This document shows positions 29,038 through 38,292 of a DNA stretch of 64,000 bases, in pieces; the first letter of the stretch is position 1, and each line of letters starts with the position of its first letter. The notes beneath the pieces are model-generated. The model was not told the DNA's origin. It did not search any database and worked only from the letters and a program-made list of their open reading frames with translations. Origin of the DNA: Pseudodesulfovibrio indicus. Lineage in GTDB: Bacteria > Desulfobacterota > Desulfovibrionia > Desulfovibrionales > Desulfovibrionaceae. The stretch covers positions 3,887,486 through 3,951,485 of the forward strand of contig NZ_CP014206.1 in the NCBI RefSeq assembly GCF_001563225.1. The letters are read 5' to 3'. Made by a program: the position numbers and the translations under genes.

Positions 29038-30132
29038 ATGCAGAAATACTCTCTCAACATCCTCATGGCGGCCGCGGCGGTGATCCTGATCCTGCTGGCC
29101 CAGTTCCGGATCCTGGACAACTACATCCAGGCCGTCATCATGTTCGTGGGCATCAACATCATCATGTCCACCTCGCTCAACCTGGTGAACGGCAACATGG
29201 GCGAATTCACCTGCGGCCACGCGGCCTTCATGTGCGTGGGCGCCTATGTCGCCTCCATCCTGTCCGTGCTCTTCTACGGCAACAAGTTCGGCGACCCGAT
29301 GCTGCCCGAGGCATCCGCCGTCTTCGTCTTCCCGTTCATCATCCTGGCGGGCGGGGCCATGGCCGCGCTGTCGTCCATCCTGGTGGCGCTGCCCTCGTTC
29401 AAGACCCGCGACGACTACCTGGCCATCATCACCATCGCCGTGAACTACATGGTCATCTCGGCCATCGAGAACATGGACTTCGTCGGCGGCTCGCGCGGCT
29501 TCCAGGGCATGAAGGACACGGTCTGGGCCATGGTCGACAACACCCCGGGCTGGCTCTCCATGGGCAAGGATTTCCCGTGGGTCCTGTTCTACGTGATCGC
29601 CTTCACCGTGTTCAACATCTGGGTCATCCGCCGGTTCATCACCTCGACCTACGGCAAGGGCGTCAACGCCGTGTGCCAGGACGAGACCGCGGCCGAGATC
29701 ATGTCGGTGAACACCAACAAGATCAAAACCGTGAACTTCATGATCGCCGCCGGACTGGCCGGTTGCGCGGGCGGCCTGTTCGCCCACATCATCGGCTACG
29801 TCAACCCGCAGTCCTTCAACATCCTCAAGTCCACCGAGGCCATGGTCATGGTCTACCTGGGCGGCATGGGCTCCCTGTCGGGCGCGGTCATCTCGGCCGT
29901 GGTCTTCACCGCCCTGCTCGAAATCCTGCGCTCCCAGGCGCTGATGGACTTCCTGCTCGCCCCCGCGACCTTCATCTTCCCGGACTGGGAACCGTCGGCG
30001 GGCGTCATCAAGTGGGTCATGATTCCCCTGCTCCTCGTCCTGATCATGCAGTTCAGGCCCGAAGGCATCATGGGCAACAAGGAGTTGTCGGACGTGTTCC
30101 CGAAACTCAAGAAATTCTACACCTTCAAATAG
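29038..30132 (+). CDS. livM: branched-chain amino acid ABC transporter permease LivM
   Basis: 364-residue permease. N-terminal helices (LNILMAAAAVILILLAQF), then SLNLVNGNMGEFTCGHAAFM and the conserved EAA loop NFMIAAGLAGCAGGLFAHII ... YLGGMGSLSGAVISAVVFT. It begins 13 bases after livH with GGGAG upstream. The C-terminus RPEGIMGNKELSDVFPKL is typical. Confidence 0.95.
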   Translation: MQKYSLNILMAAAAVILILLAQFRILDNYIQAVIMFVGINIIMSTSLNLVNGNMGEFTCGHAAFMCVGAYVASILSVLFYGNKFGDPMLPEASAVFVFPFIILAGGAMAALSSILVALPSFKTRDDYLAIITIAVNYMVISAIENMDFVGGSRGFQGMKDTVWAMVDNTPGWLSMGKDFPWVLFYVIAFTVFNIWVIRRFITSTYGKGVNAVCQDETAAEIMSVNTNKIKTVNFMIAAGLAGCAGGLFAHIIGYVNPQSFNILKSTEAMVMVYLGGMGSLSGAVISAVVFTALLEILRSQALMDFLLAPATFIFPDWEPSAGVIKWVMIPLLLVLIMQFRPEGIMGNKELSDVFPKLKKFYTFK

Positions 30133-30141
30133 GAGACCGTC

Positions 30142-30909
30142 ATGTCACTGCTTAAAATAGACGGCCTCACCCAGCGCTTCGGCGGCCTCCAGGCCGTGAG
30201 CGACTTCTCCGTGGACATGAAGGGCGGCGAGCTGATGGGGCTCATCGGCCCCAACGGAGCGGGCAAGACCACCATCTTCAACCTGATCTCCGGCTTCTAC
30301 CAGCCCTCCGAGGGGGCCATCACCTTCGACGGCAAGCCCACGGCCGGGCTGAAGCCCCACCAGGTCACTTCCATGGGCATCGCCCGGACCTTCCAGAACA
30401 TCCGGCTGTGGCACGACATGACCGTGCTGGACAACATCCGCATCGCCCAGCACTACCGGCTCGGCTATTCGGTCTGGGATTCCATCATCCGCGGCAAGAA
30501 GTACAGGGCGCGCGAGGCGCGCATCCTGGAGATCGCCGAGGAACTGCTCGAGGCCATGTCCCTGACCGACGTGGCGGGCGAGCTGCCCAAGAACCTGCCC
30601 TACGGGCTGCAACGGCGGGTGGAGATAGCCCGCGCCATGTCCATCCGGCCCAAGCTCCTGCTCCTGGACGAACCGGCGGCGGGGTTGAACTCCTCGGACG
30701 TCGAGGGGCTGATCAAGCTGGTGCGTTGGATCCACGAGAACTTCGACATCACCATCTTCATGATCGAACACCAGATGAAGGTCGTCACCTCGCTGTGCCA
30801 GTGGATCAAGGTCATCGACTTCGGCTCCACCATCGCCGAGGGGACCGCCGAAGACATCCAGTCCAACCCGGCCGTCATCAAGGCCTATCTTGGAGACGAC
30901 AACATATGA
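30142..30909 (+). CDS. livG: branched-chain amino acid ABC transporter ATPase LivG
   Basis: 255-residue ATPase: Walker A GPNGAGKTT (near residue 36), Q-loop in ARTFQNIRL, the signature segment NLPYGLQRRVEIARAM (degenerate, as is usual for LivG) and Walker B LLLLDEPAAGL, then the switch His in FMIEHQM. Energises uptake with LivF. Its stop overlaps the livF start (ATGA). Confidence 0.95.
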   Translation: MSLLKIDGLTQRFGGLQAVSDFSVDMKGGELMGLIGPNGAGKTTIFNLISGFYQPSEGAITFDGKPTAGLKPHQVTSMGIARTFQNIRLWHDMTVLDNIRIAQHYRLGYSVWDSIIRGKKYRAREARILEIAEELLEAMSLTDVAGELPKNLPYGLQRRVEIARAMSIRPKLLLLDEPAAGLNSSDVEGLIKLVRWIHENFDITIFMIEHQMKVVTSLCQWIKVIDFGSTIAEGTAEDIQSNPAVIKAYLGDDNI

Positions 30910-31643
30910 CCAATCCCATACTCGAAGTCGAAAACCTGTACGTCAAATACGGCAACATCGAAGCCCTGCACGGCATATCCTTCAACGTGGGCGAGGGCGA
31001 GATCGTCACCCTCATCGGCGCCAACGGCGCGGGCAAATCCACGACCCTCATGTCCGTGGCCCAGCTGCCGCCGCCCGAGGCCCCCAAGGTCATCAAGGGC
31101 GACATCCGGTTCAGGGGCCAGTCCATCCTGGGCATGGCCCCGGACAAGATCGTCGGCGAACTGCACATGGCCCTGGTCCCCGAAGGACGTCACATCTTCG
31201 GCAACCTGACCGTGGAGGAAAATCTCAAGCTCGCCACCTACTCCCGCAAGGACGGCCAGGCCGAGATCGACCGCGACTACAAGCGCGTCTACACCCTGTT
31301 CCCGCGCCTGGACGAACGCAAGAAGCAGCGCTCCGAGTCCCTGTCCGGCGGCGAGCAGCAGATGCTGGCCGTGGGCCGCGCGCTCATGTCCGGCTGCCGG
31401 TTCATCATGCTCGACGAGCCGTCCATGGGGTTGGCCCCGCTGCTCATGTACGACATGTTCCGCACCCTCAAGGAGCTGAACGAGGAAGGCATGACCATCC
31501 TGCTCATCGAGCAGAACGCCAACTTGGCGCTGAAATTCGCGCACCGGGGATACGTCATCGACACCGGCGAGATCGTGGCCGAAGGCCCCAGCGACAAGCT
31601 TATGGAAGATCCCGAGGTCAAACGAGCCTATCTCGGCGGCTAA
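30906..31643 (+). CDS. livF: branched-chain amino acid ABC transporter ATPase LivF
   Basis: 245-residue ATPase with Walker A GANGAGKSTT, signature LSGGEQQMLAVGRAL, Walker B FIMLDEPSMGLAP and switch region ILLIEQN. It overlaps livG by 4 bases. It closes the liv operon; the next gene, sxtJ-like, starts 80 bases on with no clear terminator between. Confidence 0.95.
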   Translation: MTNPILEVENLYVKYGNIEALHGISFNVGEGEIVTLIGANGAGKSTTLMSVAQLPPPEAPKVIKGDIRFRGQSILGMAPDKIVGELHMALVPEGRHIFGNLTVEENLKLATYSRKDGQAEIDRDYKRVYTLFPRLDERKKQRSESLSGGEQQMLAVGRALMSGCRFIMLDEPSMGLAPLLMYDMFRTLKELNEEGMTILLIEQNANLALKFAHRGYVIDTGEIVAEGPSDKLMEDPEVKRAYLGG

Positions 31644-31723
31644 TCTGGCGCCGGTCTCGATTTACCTTTGCTTTTCCTTCCCAAGTTTGGCATTTGAAGC
31701 CGACAAATGAAAAGGTGGTAAGG

Positions 31724-32140
31724 TTGATCGATTCGGGACACAAACCGCACACGGGATTCATTCCCGGAACCGTCACCCGCAGGGAGTGCGTGGACACCGG
31801 CATGGCCGTCGTCCTCGGCTGCCTGCTGGCCGGGTTGTTCACCGGAGGCCGGGACTGGTTCCTGGCCTCGGTCGCGTTCCTGGTCCTGAACATGGTCTGG
31901 CCCAAGGCATACACCCTTGCGGCCAGGGCGTGGCTCGGCCTGTCCAACGCGCTGGGCACGGTGATGTCCAAGGTGGTCCTCAGTGTCGTCTTCTTCCTGG
32001 TGCTCACCCCGCTGGCGCTGCTTCGCCGCGTCCTGGGCCATGACCCCATGAAGCTCAAGCAGTGGAAACAATCCAGCGCCTCGGTCTTCGAGGTCAGGGA
32101 CCATACCTTCACGCCCGAAGAGATCGAACGCCCCTTCTAG
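31724..32140 (+). CDS. SxtJ-family membrane protein
   Basis: 138-residue protein with membrane helices about residues 27-45 (GMAVVLGCLLAGLFTGG), 48-66 (FLASVAFLVLNMVWPKAYTL) and 85-107 (VMSKVVLSVVFFLVLTPLAL), ending in KQSSASVFEVRDHTFTPEEI. This is the SxtJ pattern, named from the saxitoxin cluster but widespread beside carbamoyltransferases. No ATG fits; TTG 31724 with AAGGTGG five bases upstream is preferred, GTG 31715 is the alternative. It forms a tight unit with the DUF5989 and carbamoyltransferase genes that follow. Confidence 0.8.
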   Translation: MIDSGHKPHTGFIPGTVTRRECVDTGMAVVLGCLLAGLFTGGRDWFLASVAFLVLNMVWPKAYTLAARAWLGLSNALGTVMSKVVLSVVFFLVLTPLALLRRVLGHDPMKLKQWKQSSASVFEVRDHTFTPEEIERPF

Positions 32141-32148
32141 GAGTTGCA

Positions 32149-32298
32149 ATGGATTTTCTCAAAGACCTCTGGGGATTCCTCAAGGTTCGTAAAAAATTCT
32201 GGCTGTTGCCTGTTATCGGGGTCCTCCTCCTGTTCGGCGTGCTGATCGTGCTGACCAGCGGCTCCGCCATCGCCCCGTTCATCTACACCGTGTTCTAG
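32149..32298 (+). CDS. DUF5989 single-span membrane peptide
   Basis: 49 residues: MDFLKDLWGFLKVRKKFWLL, then one hydrophobic helix and SGSAIAPFIYTVF. This is the DUF5989 pattern, a tiny protein regularly placed between an SxtJ gene and a carbamoyltransferase. AGGAG lies 5 bases ahead of the ATG. Only 8 bases separate it from the sxtJ-like gene and 6 from the next gene. Confidence 0.85.
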   Translation: MDFLKDLWGFLKVRKKFWLLPVIGVLLLFGVLIVLTSGSAIAPFIYTVF

Positions 32299-32304
32299 GC
32301 AGCC

Positions 32305-34161
32305 ATGTCCGAAGCGATTCTCGGCATCTCCGCCTTTTACCACGACTCCGCAGCCGTGCTGCTGGTGGACGGCCGTCCAGTGGCCGCCGCCCAGGAGGAA
32401 CGGTTCACGCGCAAGAAGCACGACGCCGGGTTCCCGCACCATGCGGCCAAGTATGTGCTCGGCGAGGGCGGGCTGACCCTGGCGGACCTCACCGCCGTGG
32501 CCTTCTACGACAAGCCGTACCTCAAGTTCGAGCGGCTGCTGGAGACCTACAACGGGTTCGCCCCGCGCGGCCTGACCTCCTTCCTCTCTTCCATCCCGGT
32601 GTGGATCAAGGAAAAGCTGTTCATGCGGCGGATGCTGAACGACGAGTTCGCCCGGCTCGGCGAAGGCAAGCCCAAGGTCTTGTTCCCCGAGCACCACCTC
32701 TCGCATGCAGCCAGCGCCTTCTACCCCTCGCCCTTCGAGGAAGCGGCCATCCTGACCGTGGACGGCGTGGGCGAATGGGCGACCACCACCATCGGCAAGG
32801 GGTCGGGCAAGGACATTTCCATCCTTCGGGAACTCCACTTCCCCCACTCCCTGGGGCTGCTCTACTCCGCTTTCACCGCCTTCTGCGGCTTCCGGGTCAA
32901 CTCCGGCGAGTACAAGCTCATGGGTCTCGCCCCCTACGGCAACGCTTCGGCTCCGCGCATCGAGGCGTGGAAGCGCGCCATCCTCGACGAGATGGCCGAC
33001 GTGCGCGAAGACGGCTCCATGCTCCTGAACATGGAGTACTTCAACTACGCCACCGGCCTGACCATGTGCAATTTCCCCAAGTGGGAAAAACTCTTTTCCA
33101 TCCCGGCGCGCCAGCCGGAGACGGCCATCACCCAGGAGTACATGGACCTGGCCCTGGCCATCCAGCAGGTCACCGAGGAAATCGTCTTCACCCTGGCGGA
33201 GACCGCCCGTGATCTGACCGGGTGCGCCAACCTGGTCATGGCTGGCGGCGTGGCCCTGAACTGCGTGGCCAACGGCAAACTGCTCCGGCGCGGGACCTTC
33301 GACGACATCTGGATCCAGCCCGCCGCGGGCGACGCGGGCGGGGCGCTGGGCGCGGCCTTGGCCGGGCATCACATCTGGCAGGGACAACCGCGCACCGTGG
33401 AACCCGCAGACTCCATGCAGGGCGCGTACCTGGGGCCGGAGTTCGACCGCTCCCGGACCCTGCGCACGGCCCGGCGGCACAAGGCCCCCTACACCGAATT
33501 TGCCGACTTCGGGGACCTGGCCTCCGCCGTGGCCGACCTGCTGGCCGACGGCAATGCCGTGGGCTGGTTCCAGGGACGCATGGAGTACGGCCCCCGCGCA
33601 CTGGGCAACCGCTCTATCCTGGGCGACCCGCGTCACCCGGAGATGCAGAAAAAGCTGAATCTGAAGATCAAGTACCGCGAGGGGTTCAGGCCCTTCGCAC
33701 CCTCGGTCATGGAGGAAGCGCTGCCCGAATATTTCGATATCGACCGCCCCTCGCCCTACATGCTCATGGTGGCACCGGTGGATGAGTCCCAGCGGCGCGA
33801 GCTTCCAGACGGATACGATTCCATGCCCATGTACGACCGCCTCTACGTGCAGCGGTCCACCATCCCGGCCATCACCCACGTGGACTTCTCGGCCCGCATC
33901 CAGTCCGTCAGCAACCGGACCAACCCGCGCTACTGGGGACTGATCGACGCTTTCCGGAAACGCCACGGCTGCGGTTTGGTGGTCAACACCAGCTTCAACG
34001 TCCGGGGCGAGCCCATCGTCTGCACCCCCGACGACGCCTACGCCTGCTTCATGCGCACCGAGATGGACTATCTCGTGGTCGGCGACTTCCTGTTCGCCAA
34101 GAAAGACCAGCCCGAATGGCGCGAACAAGGCGACTGGCGCGAACAGTTCGACCTGGACTAG
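32305..34161 (+). CDS. carbamoyltransferase (NodU/SxtI family)
   Basis: 618 residues. The N-terminal Kae1-like domain (about 1-360) begins ILGISAFYHDSAAVLLVDG and has the metal-binding HHLSHAASAFYPSPF (near residue 132) and MAGGVALNCVANGKL; the C-terminal YrdC-like domain shows GRMEYGPRALGNRSIL and NTSFNVRGEPIVCTPDDA. The family moves a carbamoyl group from carbamoyl phosphate to a hydroxyl on a sugar or small molecule. The acceptor is not known; the downstream SGNH hydrolase and the membrane partners suggest a lipid- or envelope-linked glycan. Confidence 0.92.
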   Translation: MSEAILGISAFYHDSAAVLLVDGRPVAAAQEERFTRKKHDAGFPHHAAKYVLGEGGLTLADLTAVAFYDKPYLKFERLLETYNGFAPRGLTSFLSSIPVWIKEKLFMRRMLNDEFARLGEGKPKVLFPEHHLSHAASAFYPSPFEEAAILTVDGVGEWATTTIGKGSGKDISILRELHFPHSLGLLYSAFTAFCGFRVNSGEYKLMGLAPYGNASAPRIEAWKRAILDEMADVREDGSMLLNMEYFNYATGLTMCNFPKWEKLFSIPARQPETAITQEYMDLALAIQQVTEEIVFTLAETARDLTGCANLVMAGGVALNCVANGKLLRRGTFDDIWIQPAAGDAGGALGAALAGHHIWQGQPRTVEPADSMQGAYLGPEFDRSRTLRTARRHKAPYTEFADFGDLASAVADLLADGNAVGWFQGRMEYGPRALGNRSILGDPRHPEMQKKLNLKIKYREGFRPFAPSVMEEALPEYFDIDRPSPYMLMVAPVDESQRRELPDGYDSMPMYDRLYVQRSTIPAITHVDFSARIQSVSNRTNPRYWGLIDAFRKRHGCGLVVNTSFNVRGEPIVCTPDDAYACFMRTEMDYLVVGDFLFAKKDQPEWREQGDWREQFDLD

Positions 34162-34174
34162 CCCGGAGGCGCGA

Positions 34175-35236
34175 GTGAGCGGCGAGAACAACCCCTTCGA
34201 GAAACACGCCCGGGCCATCGGCGTCCTCTTCGGCTGCCTCCTGCTGCTGGCTGTGGCGGGCGGTGCGTGGCTCGGCTACCGCGCCCTGGCGCAAGACGCC
34301 AAGCGTGGCTATGAGCGGCACATCGTGCTGCGCGAATGTTCCCCCCTGTCCGAGACCCGGCATTCCGCCTGGAATTCCGACGAGCAGTACGTCCGCAGGT
34401 GCGACGACAACGGCTTCATCGAGCCTTCCAGGGTGCACGACGACCCGGAGCTCGAAATCGTCTTCCTGGGCGCGTCCACCACGGAATGCCTGCACAACCC
34501 CGAGGACCAGCGGTTCCCGTATCTGGCCGGGCGGCTCCTCGAGGAGCGCACGAACAGGCGGGTCAACGCCTACAACGGCGGCAAGAGCGGCAGCACCGCC
34601 AACCACAGCGTGCTTGCCCTGCTCGGCAAGGTCGTGCCCATGCACCCCGATGCGGCGGTGCTCATGCACGGCATCAACGACGCCATGTTCCTGATGCTCG
34701 CGGGCGACTACTGGGCTCCCCACGCCCGCCGCTCCATGCTCCAGGACAAGGACTACAACCCGGTCAAGGCATGGGTCCTGGAACGAGAACTCGGCCACCG
34801 CTTCCTGGATATGCCTAAGACCGACTACGATCCGTACCGGGGCAAGCCCGCCACCCTGAACGTGGAGGCCATGACCGCCCAGTTCGCGGCCATGGAGGAG
34901 CTGTTCGTCTTCATCTGTCGCAAGTACGCCATCACCCCGGTGCTCATGACGCAGTTCAACCGGCTGACCCTCGACTCAGACGCCTACCGCGAGGCCACTG
35001 CCGCCCGGCTCAAGGACTTCTCCATCGAGTATGACGACTTCCAGCGCGCCTACGCGGCCATTAACGAGACCACCCGCCGGGTGGCCGCCGAGCAGGGCGT
35101 GCTCCTCGTGGACCTGGCCGCGCGCATCCCCGGCACGCCGGAATACATGTACGACTCCGTGCATCTGACCGAAAAGGGCACCGCCGCCGTGGCCGACATC
35201 GTGGCCCAAGCCCTGTCCGCCGAACTGGTCCGCTAG
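34175..35236 (+). CDS. SGNH/GDSL-hydrolase-like membrane-anchored protein
   Basis: 353 residues with one N-terminal helix (AIGVLFGCLLLLAVAGGAWL). The SGNH blocks can be followed: block I FLGASTTECL (nucleophile Ser in G-A-S), block II GGKSGSTANHS, block III MHGINDAMF and block V DSVHLTEKG (catalytic Asp and His). GTG 34175 has CGGAGG five bases upstream. It directly follows the carbamoyltransferase. SGNH enzymes are esterases or acyltransferases on glycans and lipids, so it may set or remove an ester on the same product. Confidence 0.82.
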   Translation: MSGENNPFEKHARAIGVLFGCLLLLAVAGGAWLGYRALAQDAKRGYERHIVLRECSPLSETRHSAWNSDEQYVRRCDDNGFIEPSRVHDDPELEIVFLGASTTECLHNPEDQRFPYLAGRLLEERTNRRVNAYNGGKSGSTANHSVLALLGKVVPMHPDAAVLMHGINDAMFLMLAGDYWAPHARRSMLQDKDYNPVKAWVLERELGHRFLDMPKTDYDPYRGKPATLNVEAMTAQFAAMEELFVFICRKYAITPVLMTQFNRLTLDSDAYREATAARLKDFSIEYDDFQRAYAAINETTRRVAAEQGVLLVDLAARIPGTPEYMYDSVHLTEKGTAAVADIVAQALSAELVR

Positions 35237-35340
35237 CTCCCTCCCCGCCGCCGTTTCCGGCAGCGCGCCTTTGGCACAACTCCTGCTGTGTTCGACCAAT
35301 GGGAAATTCCTTCCCATGTGCAAGTTCGCGGGAGCAAACA

Positions 35341-35958
35341 ATGGCAACGACATCCATCGGATCCGATCTGATCACCGGGACCTATACCCTGCTGCGGGCC
35401 TCCGTGGAGGAAAAGCAGCTTCGCCAGAAGGCCGAGACCCTGGACACCGAAAGCAATAAGACCAGCGCCTCGACCGGCCTCAAATCGGAGATCGCCGCCC
35501 TGCTTGACAATATCCCCAAGGGTGACGACAACCGGCTCTCCTTCACGGACGTGGAGAATTATCGGAAGGAGATGGGCGACAAGTGGGACCGCGAGGTCAT
35601 GGCCGACCTCAAGGCCCTGGGCGTGGACGTGTCCAAGGAATTCGCCATGACCTACGACCCGGACACGGGCAAGGTCACGGTCCCGGATAAAACCAAGGAC
35701 GCCGAGATCATCAACAAGTATTTCGAGGACAACCCGGACAAGGTCGCGGAGTTCTACGACATCATCCAGCTCGGCAAACTGAATGCCACGGCTTCCTCGC
35801 AACTTTCCCAGTCGCAGATGCTGACCAGCCTCAGGCAGCAGTCCCTGGCCTGGTGGTACGCGGACAACACCGACCCGACCAGTTGGTTCGAGGGCGGCGG
35901 TCTGCTGGCCATAGGCGGCAACGCCACCTCCTACACCGGCCTCAATATGATGGTCTAA
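35341..35958 (+). CDS. hypothetical protein, mostly alpha-helical
   Basis: 205 residues, no signal peptide or membrane helix. Helices such as YTLLRASVEEKQLRQKAETL and SFTDVENYRKEMGDKWDREV are followed by IINKYFEDNPDKVAEFYDII and a Ser/Gln-rich region, ending WWYADNTDPTSWFEGGG...TGLNMMV. The Thr/Ser-rich ends and lack of cysteine recall flagellar or secreted structural proteins, but that is only an impression. It is flanked by a bidirectional terminator. Confidence 0.65.
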   Translation: MATTSIGSDLITGTYTLLRASVEEKQLRQKAETLDTESNKTSASTGLKSEIAALLDNIPKGDDNRLSFTDVENYRKEMGDKWDREVMADLKALGVDVSKEFAMTYDPDTGKVTVPDKTKDAEIINKYFEDNPDKVAEFYDIIQLGKLNATASSQLSQSQMLTSLRQQSLAWWYADNTDPTSWFEGGGLLAIGGNATSYTGLNMMV

Positions 35959-35979
35959 ACCCATCTCGGCAGGACACGA

Positions 35980-36011
35980 AAAAAGGCGCGCCCATCTGGG
36001 TGCGCCTTTTT
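35980..36011. terminator. bidirectional terminator
   Basis: AAAAAGGCGCGCCCA pairs with TGGGTGCGCCTTTTT (one wobble) around TCT; A run on the left and T run on the right, so it can serve both the hypothetical gene (+) and the cyclophilin gene (-). Confidence 0.85.
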
Positions 36012-36058
36012 CCTTTCCAATCGGGCCGGCAGCGAATCGGCCGGCCCAAGCCGACCGC

Positions 36059-36553
36059 TTATTCGACCACGGTGGCCTTGGTGATGACCACCGGCTCCAG
36101 GGGAACGTCGTCGTGGAAGCCGTGACGGCCGGTGTCGACCGCCTTGATCTTGTCCACGGTGTCCTGCCCCTCCACGACCTTGCCGAACACGGCATAGCCC
36201 CAGCCCTGGGGGGTCTCGGAGGAGAAGTTCAGGAAGCCGTTGTCCTTGACGTTGATGAAGAACTGGGAAGAGGCGGAATGCGGGTCCATGGTCCGGGCCA
36301 TGGCCAGGGTGTAGCAGTCGTTCTTCAGGCCGTTGTTGGCCTCGTTCTTGATCGGGGCGCGGGTCTCCTTCTCCTTCATATCCTTATCCATGCCGCCGCC
36401 CTGGATCATGAAGTTGGAGATGACGCGGTGGAAGATCAGGCCGTCGTAGAACCCTTCCTCCACATACTGCTGAAAGTTGGCCGCGGTCTTGGGGGCGTTT
36501 TCGAAATCGAGCTCGATGACGATGTCGCCCATGGTGGTTTCCATTTTGATCAT
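36059..36553 (-). CDS. ppiB: cyclophilin-type peptidyl-prolyl cis-trans isomerase
   Basis: 164-residue cytoplasmic cyclophilin: [34 protein letters not shown] (Arg of the active site), [17 protein letters not shown] and [13 protein letters not shown]. It isomerises proline peptide bonds. No signal peptide, so the PpiB type. AAAGGAG precedes the start. Confidence 0.94.
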   Translation of the reverse strand: MIKMETTMGDIVIELDFENAPKTAANFQQYVEEGFYDGLIFHRVISNFMIQGGGMDKDMKEKETRAPIKNEANNGLKNDCYTLAMARTMDPHSASSQFFINVKDNGFLNFSSETPQGWGYAVFGKVVEGQDTVDKIKAVDTGRHGFHDDVPLEPVVITKATVVE

Positions 36554-36730
36554 TGAATCGCTCCTTTGTGCCGGGACGCGCCCGGCGGAATGTCGTTGGG
36601 GGTTTCCCCTTACCAGAGGCGTTCGCCGCTGGCAAATCCCGCCCCCCTCGTCAGCCGGGGGACGGAAAACCGGCGCCGCGCCCTCACCTCAGGGCAAGAG
36701 ACGCAGCGGCGGAAGAGGATGGATCCCGGG

Positions 36731-37087
36731 TCAGGGCTGCACCGCCGGGGAGTCCGACACCGCGCCCTTGACGGCGGGTACGGACTTGCCGTCCGGGTCG
36801 AAGAACAGGCCGGACTCGTCCTCGCCCGCTCCGGCGGGCGGGACGACCAGGGCGGGTTCCGCGGCCTTGAACGAGAGCAGGGAGCCGAGCTTCATGATGT
36901 TCCGCTCGATGACCAGTTCGGCCTGGGACTCCACGATCTCTGCCTGTTTGGCCGAATACGGGCTCTCCGGGGTGAAATTGACCGCGGGCGGGCCGTCCAC
37001 CCAGGCCGTGGCCAGGAAGGCCAGCCCCATTCCGGCGGCCACGGGCTTGACCACCCGCAGTATGCCCGACCAGCTCCAAAGCGCCAC
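36731..37087 (-). CDS. single-span membrane protein of unknown function
   Basis: 118 residues. Start at GTG 37087, 3 bases after the DegT stop, with AAGGGG upstream. One membrane helix (PVAAGMGLAFLATAWV) then a polar region and a Pro/Ala-rich, acidic C-terminus. Coupled to the aminotransferase gene. Function unknown. Confidence 0.6.
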   Translation of the reverse strand: MALWSWSGILRVVKPVAAGMGLAFLATAWVDGPPAVNFTPESPYSAKQAEIVESQAELVIERNIMKLGSLLSFKAAEPALVVPPAGAGEDESGLFFDPDGKSVPAVKGAVSDSPAVQP

Positions 37088-37089
37088 GG

Positions 37090-38223
37090 TTACCCCTTGA
37101 GCACCTTGACGATGCTCTCCTGATCCTCGGAGGTCAGGTACGGGTGCATGGGCAGTGCAAAGATGCGCGAGGCAACGTCCTCGGACACCGGGAAGTCGCC
37201 GGGAGCGTACTTCAGGGACTCGAACGCCTTCTGCAGGTGCAGCGGCTTGGGGTAGTAGATGCCCGACGGCACGGACGCCTCGGCCAGCCGTCCCATGAGC
37301 TCGGTGCGGTGGGCGTTGTCGCGGGCCAGGACGCAGTACTGCGCCCAGACCGAGGTGTTGCCCTCGGGGACGGAAGGCGCGGTCACGCCGTCCACGTCGG
37401 CCAGCAGCGCGGCGTAGCGGTCCGCCACCACCTGGCGCATCTCGATCTCCTTGGGGAATATCTCGAACTTGGCCAGGAGCACGGCGGCCTGGATGGAATC
37501 CATGCGCCCGGTGATGCCCAGCCGGTCGTTTTCGTACCTGTCCTCGCCCATGCCGTGGACGCGGATGGAGACCAGCAGCTTGTGCAGGTCCTCGTTGTGC
37601 ACGAAGACCATGCCGCCGTCCCCGTAGCAGCCGAGCGGCTTGGCCGGGAAGAAGGAGGTACAGGCGATGTCGCCCAGGGCGCAGACGGACTTGCCCTTGT
37701 AGGTCGCGCCGAAGGACTGGGCAGCGTCCACGATGAGCCACAGCCCGGCGTTGTGGGCCAGGGGCTCGATGGCCTCATAGTCGGCGGGCTGGCCGAAGAT
37801 GTCCACGGCGATGACGCCCCGGGCCTTGAGGTCCTTGCGGTTCTCGCGGACGTAGCGGATCTTGCGCCGCAGGTCGTCGGCGTCGATGTTGAAGGTCACC
37901 GGGTCGATGTCCACGAAGACCGGGGTCGCACCCAGCAGGGACACCACTTCGGCGGTGGCGATGAAGGTGAACGGGGTGGTGAAAACCGCGTCGCCGGGAC
38001 CGACGCCAAGCGCCATCAGGGACATCATCAGCGCATCGGTACCCGAGGCGCAGCTCACGCCGAAGGACACGCCCGCGTAATTGGACAACCGGGCCTCGAT
38101 CTCGCCGATCTCCGGCCCCATGACATAGGCCCCGTGCTCCAGGACGTTGTCGATGTTCTGCTTTATCTGTTTCTCTATCTGTCTGTACTGCGTTTTCAGG
38201 TCAATAAACGGTATGCTCATCAT
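37090..38223 (-). CDS. DegT/DnrJ/EryC1/StrS aminotransferase (WbpE-like)
   Basis: 377 residues, PLP-dependent sugar aminotransferase. MSIPFIDLKTQYRQIEKQIK at the start, CASGTDALMMSLMALGVGPG, FVDIDPVTFNIDADDL, VDAAQSFGATYKGKSVC and the Schiff-base Lys in FFPAKPLGCYGDGG (near residue 193). Closest in feel to enzymes aminating UDP-3-keto sugars (WbpE/WlbC). It adds an amino group to a nucleotide sugar for a surface glycan. It lies among unrelated genes, and the neuB gene is 14 kb away. Confidence 0.9.
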   Translation of the reverse strand: MMSIPFIDLKTQYRQIEKQIKQNIDNVLEHGAYVMGPEIGEIEARLSNYAGVSFGVSCASGTDALMMSLMALGVGPGDAVFTTPFTFIATAEVVSLLGATPVFVDIDPVTFNIDADDLRRKIRYVRENRKDLKARGVIAVDIFGQPADYEAIEPLAHNAGLWLIVDAAQSFGATYKGKSVCALGDIACTSFFPAKPLGCYGDGGMVFVHNEDLHKLLVSIRVHGMGEDRYENDRLGITGRMDSIQAAVLLAKFEIFPKEIEMRQVVADRYAALLADVDGVTAPSVPEGNTSVWAQYCVLARDNAHRTELMGRLAEASVPSGIYYPKPLHLQKAFESLKYAPGDFPVSEDVASRIFALPMHPYLTSEDQESIVKVLKG

Positions 38224-38292
38224 AAGCTCGCTTTTAGGGTGTTTTTTCGTCCCCGGCAGTCTCTCACGAAAGAGCGTGCCGAGACAAGAAAT

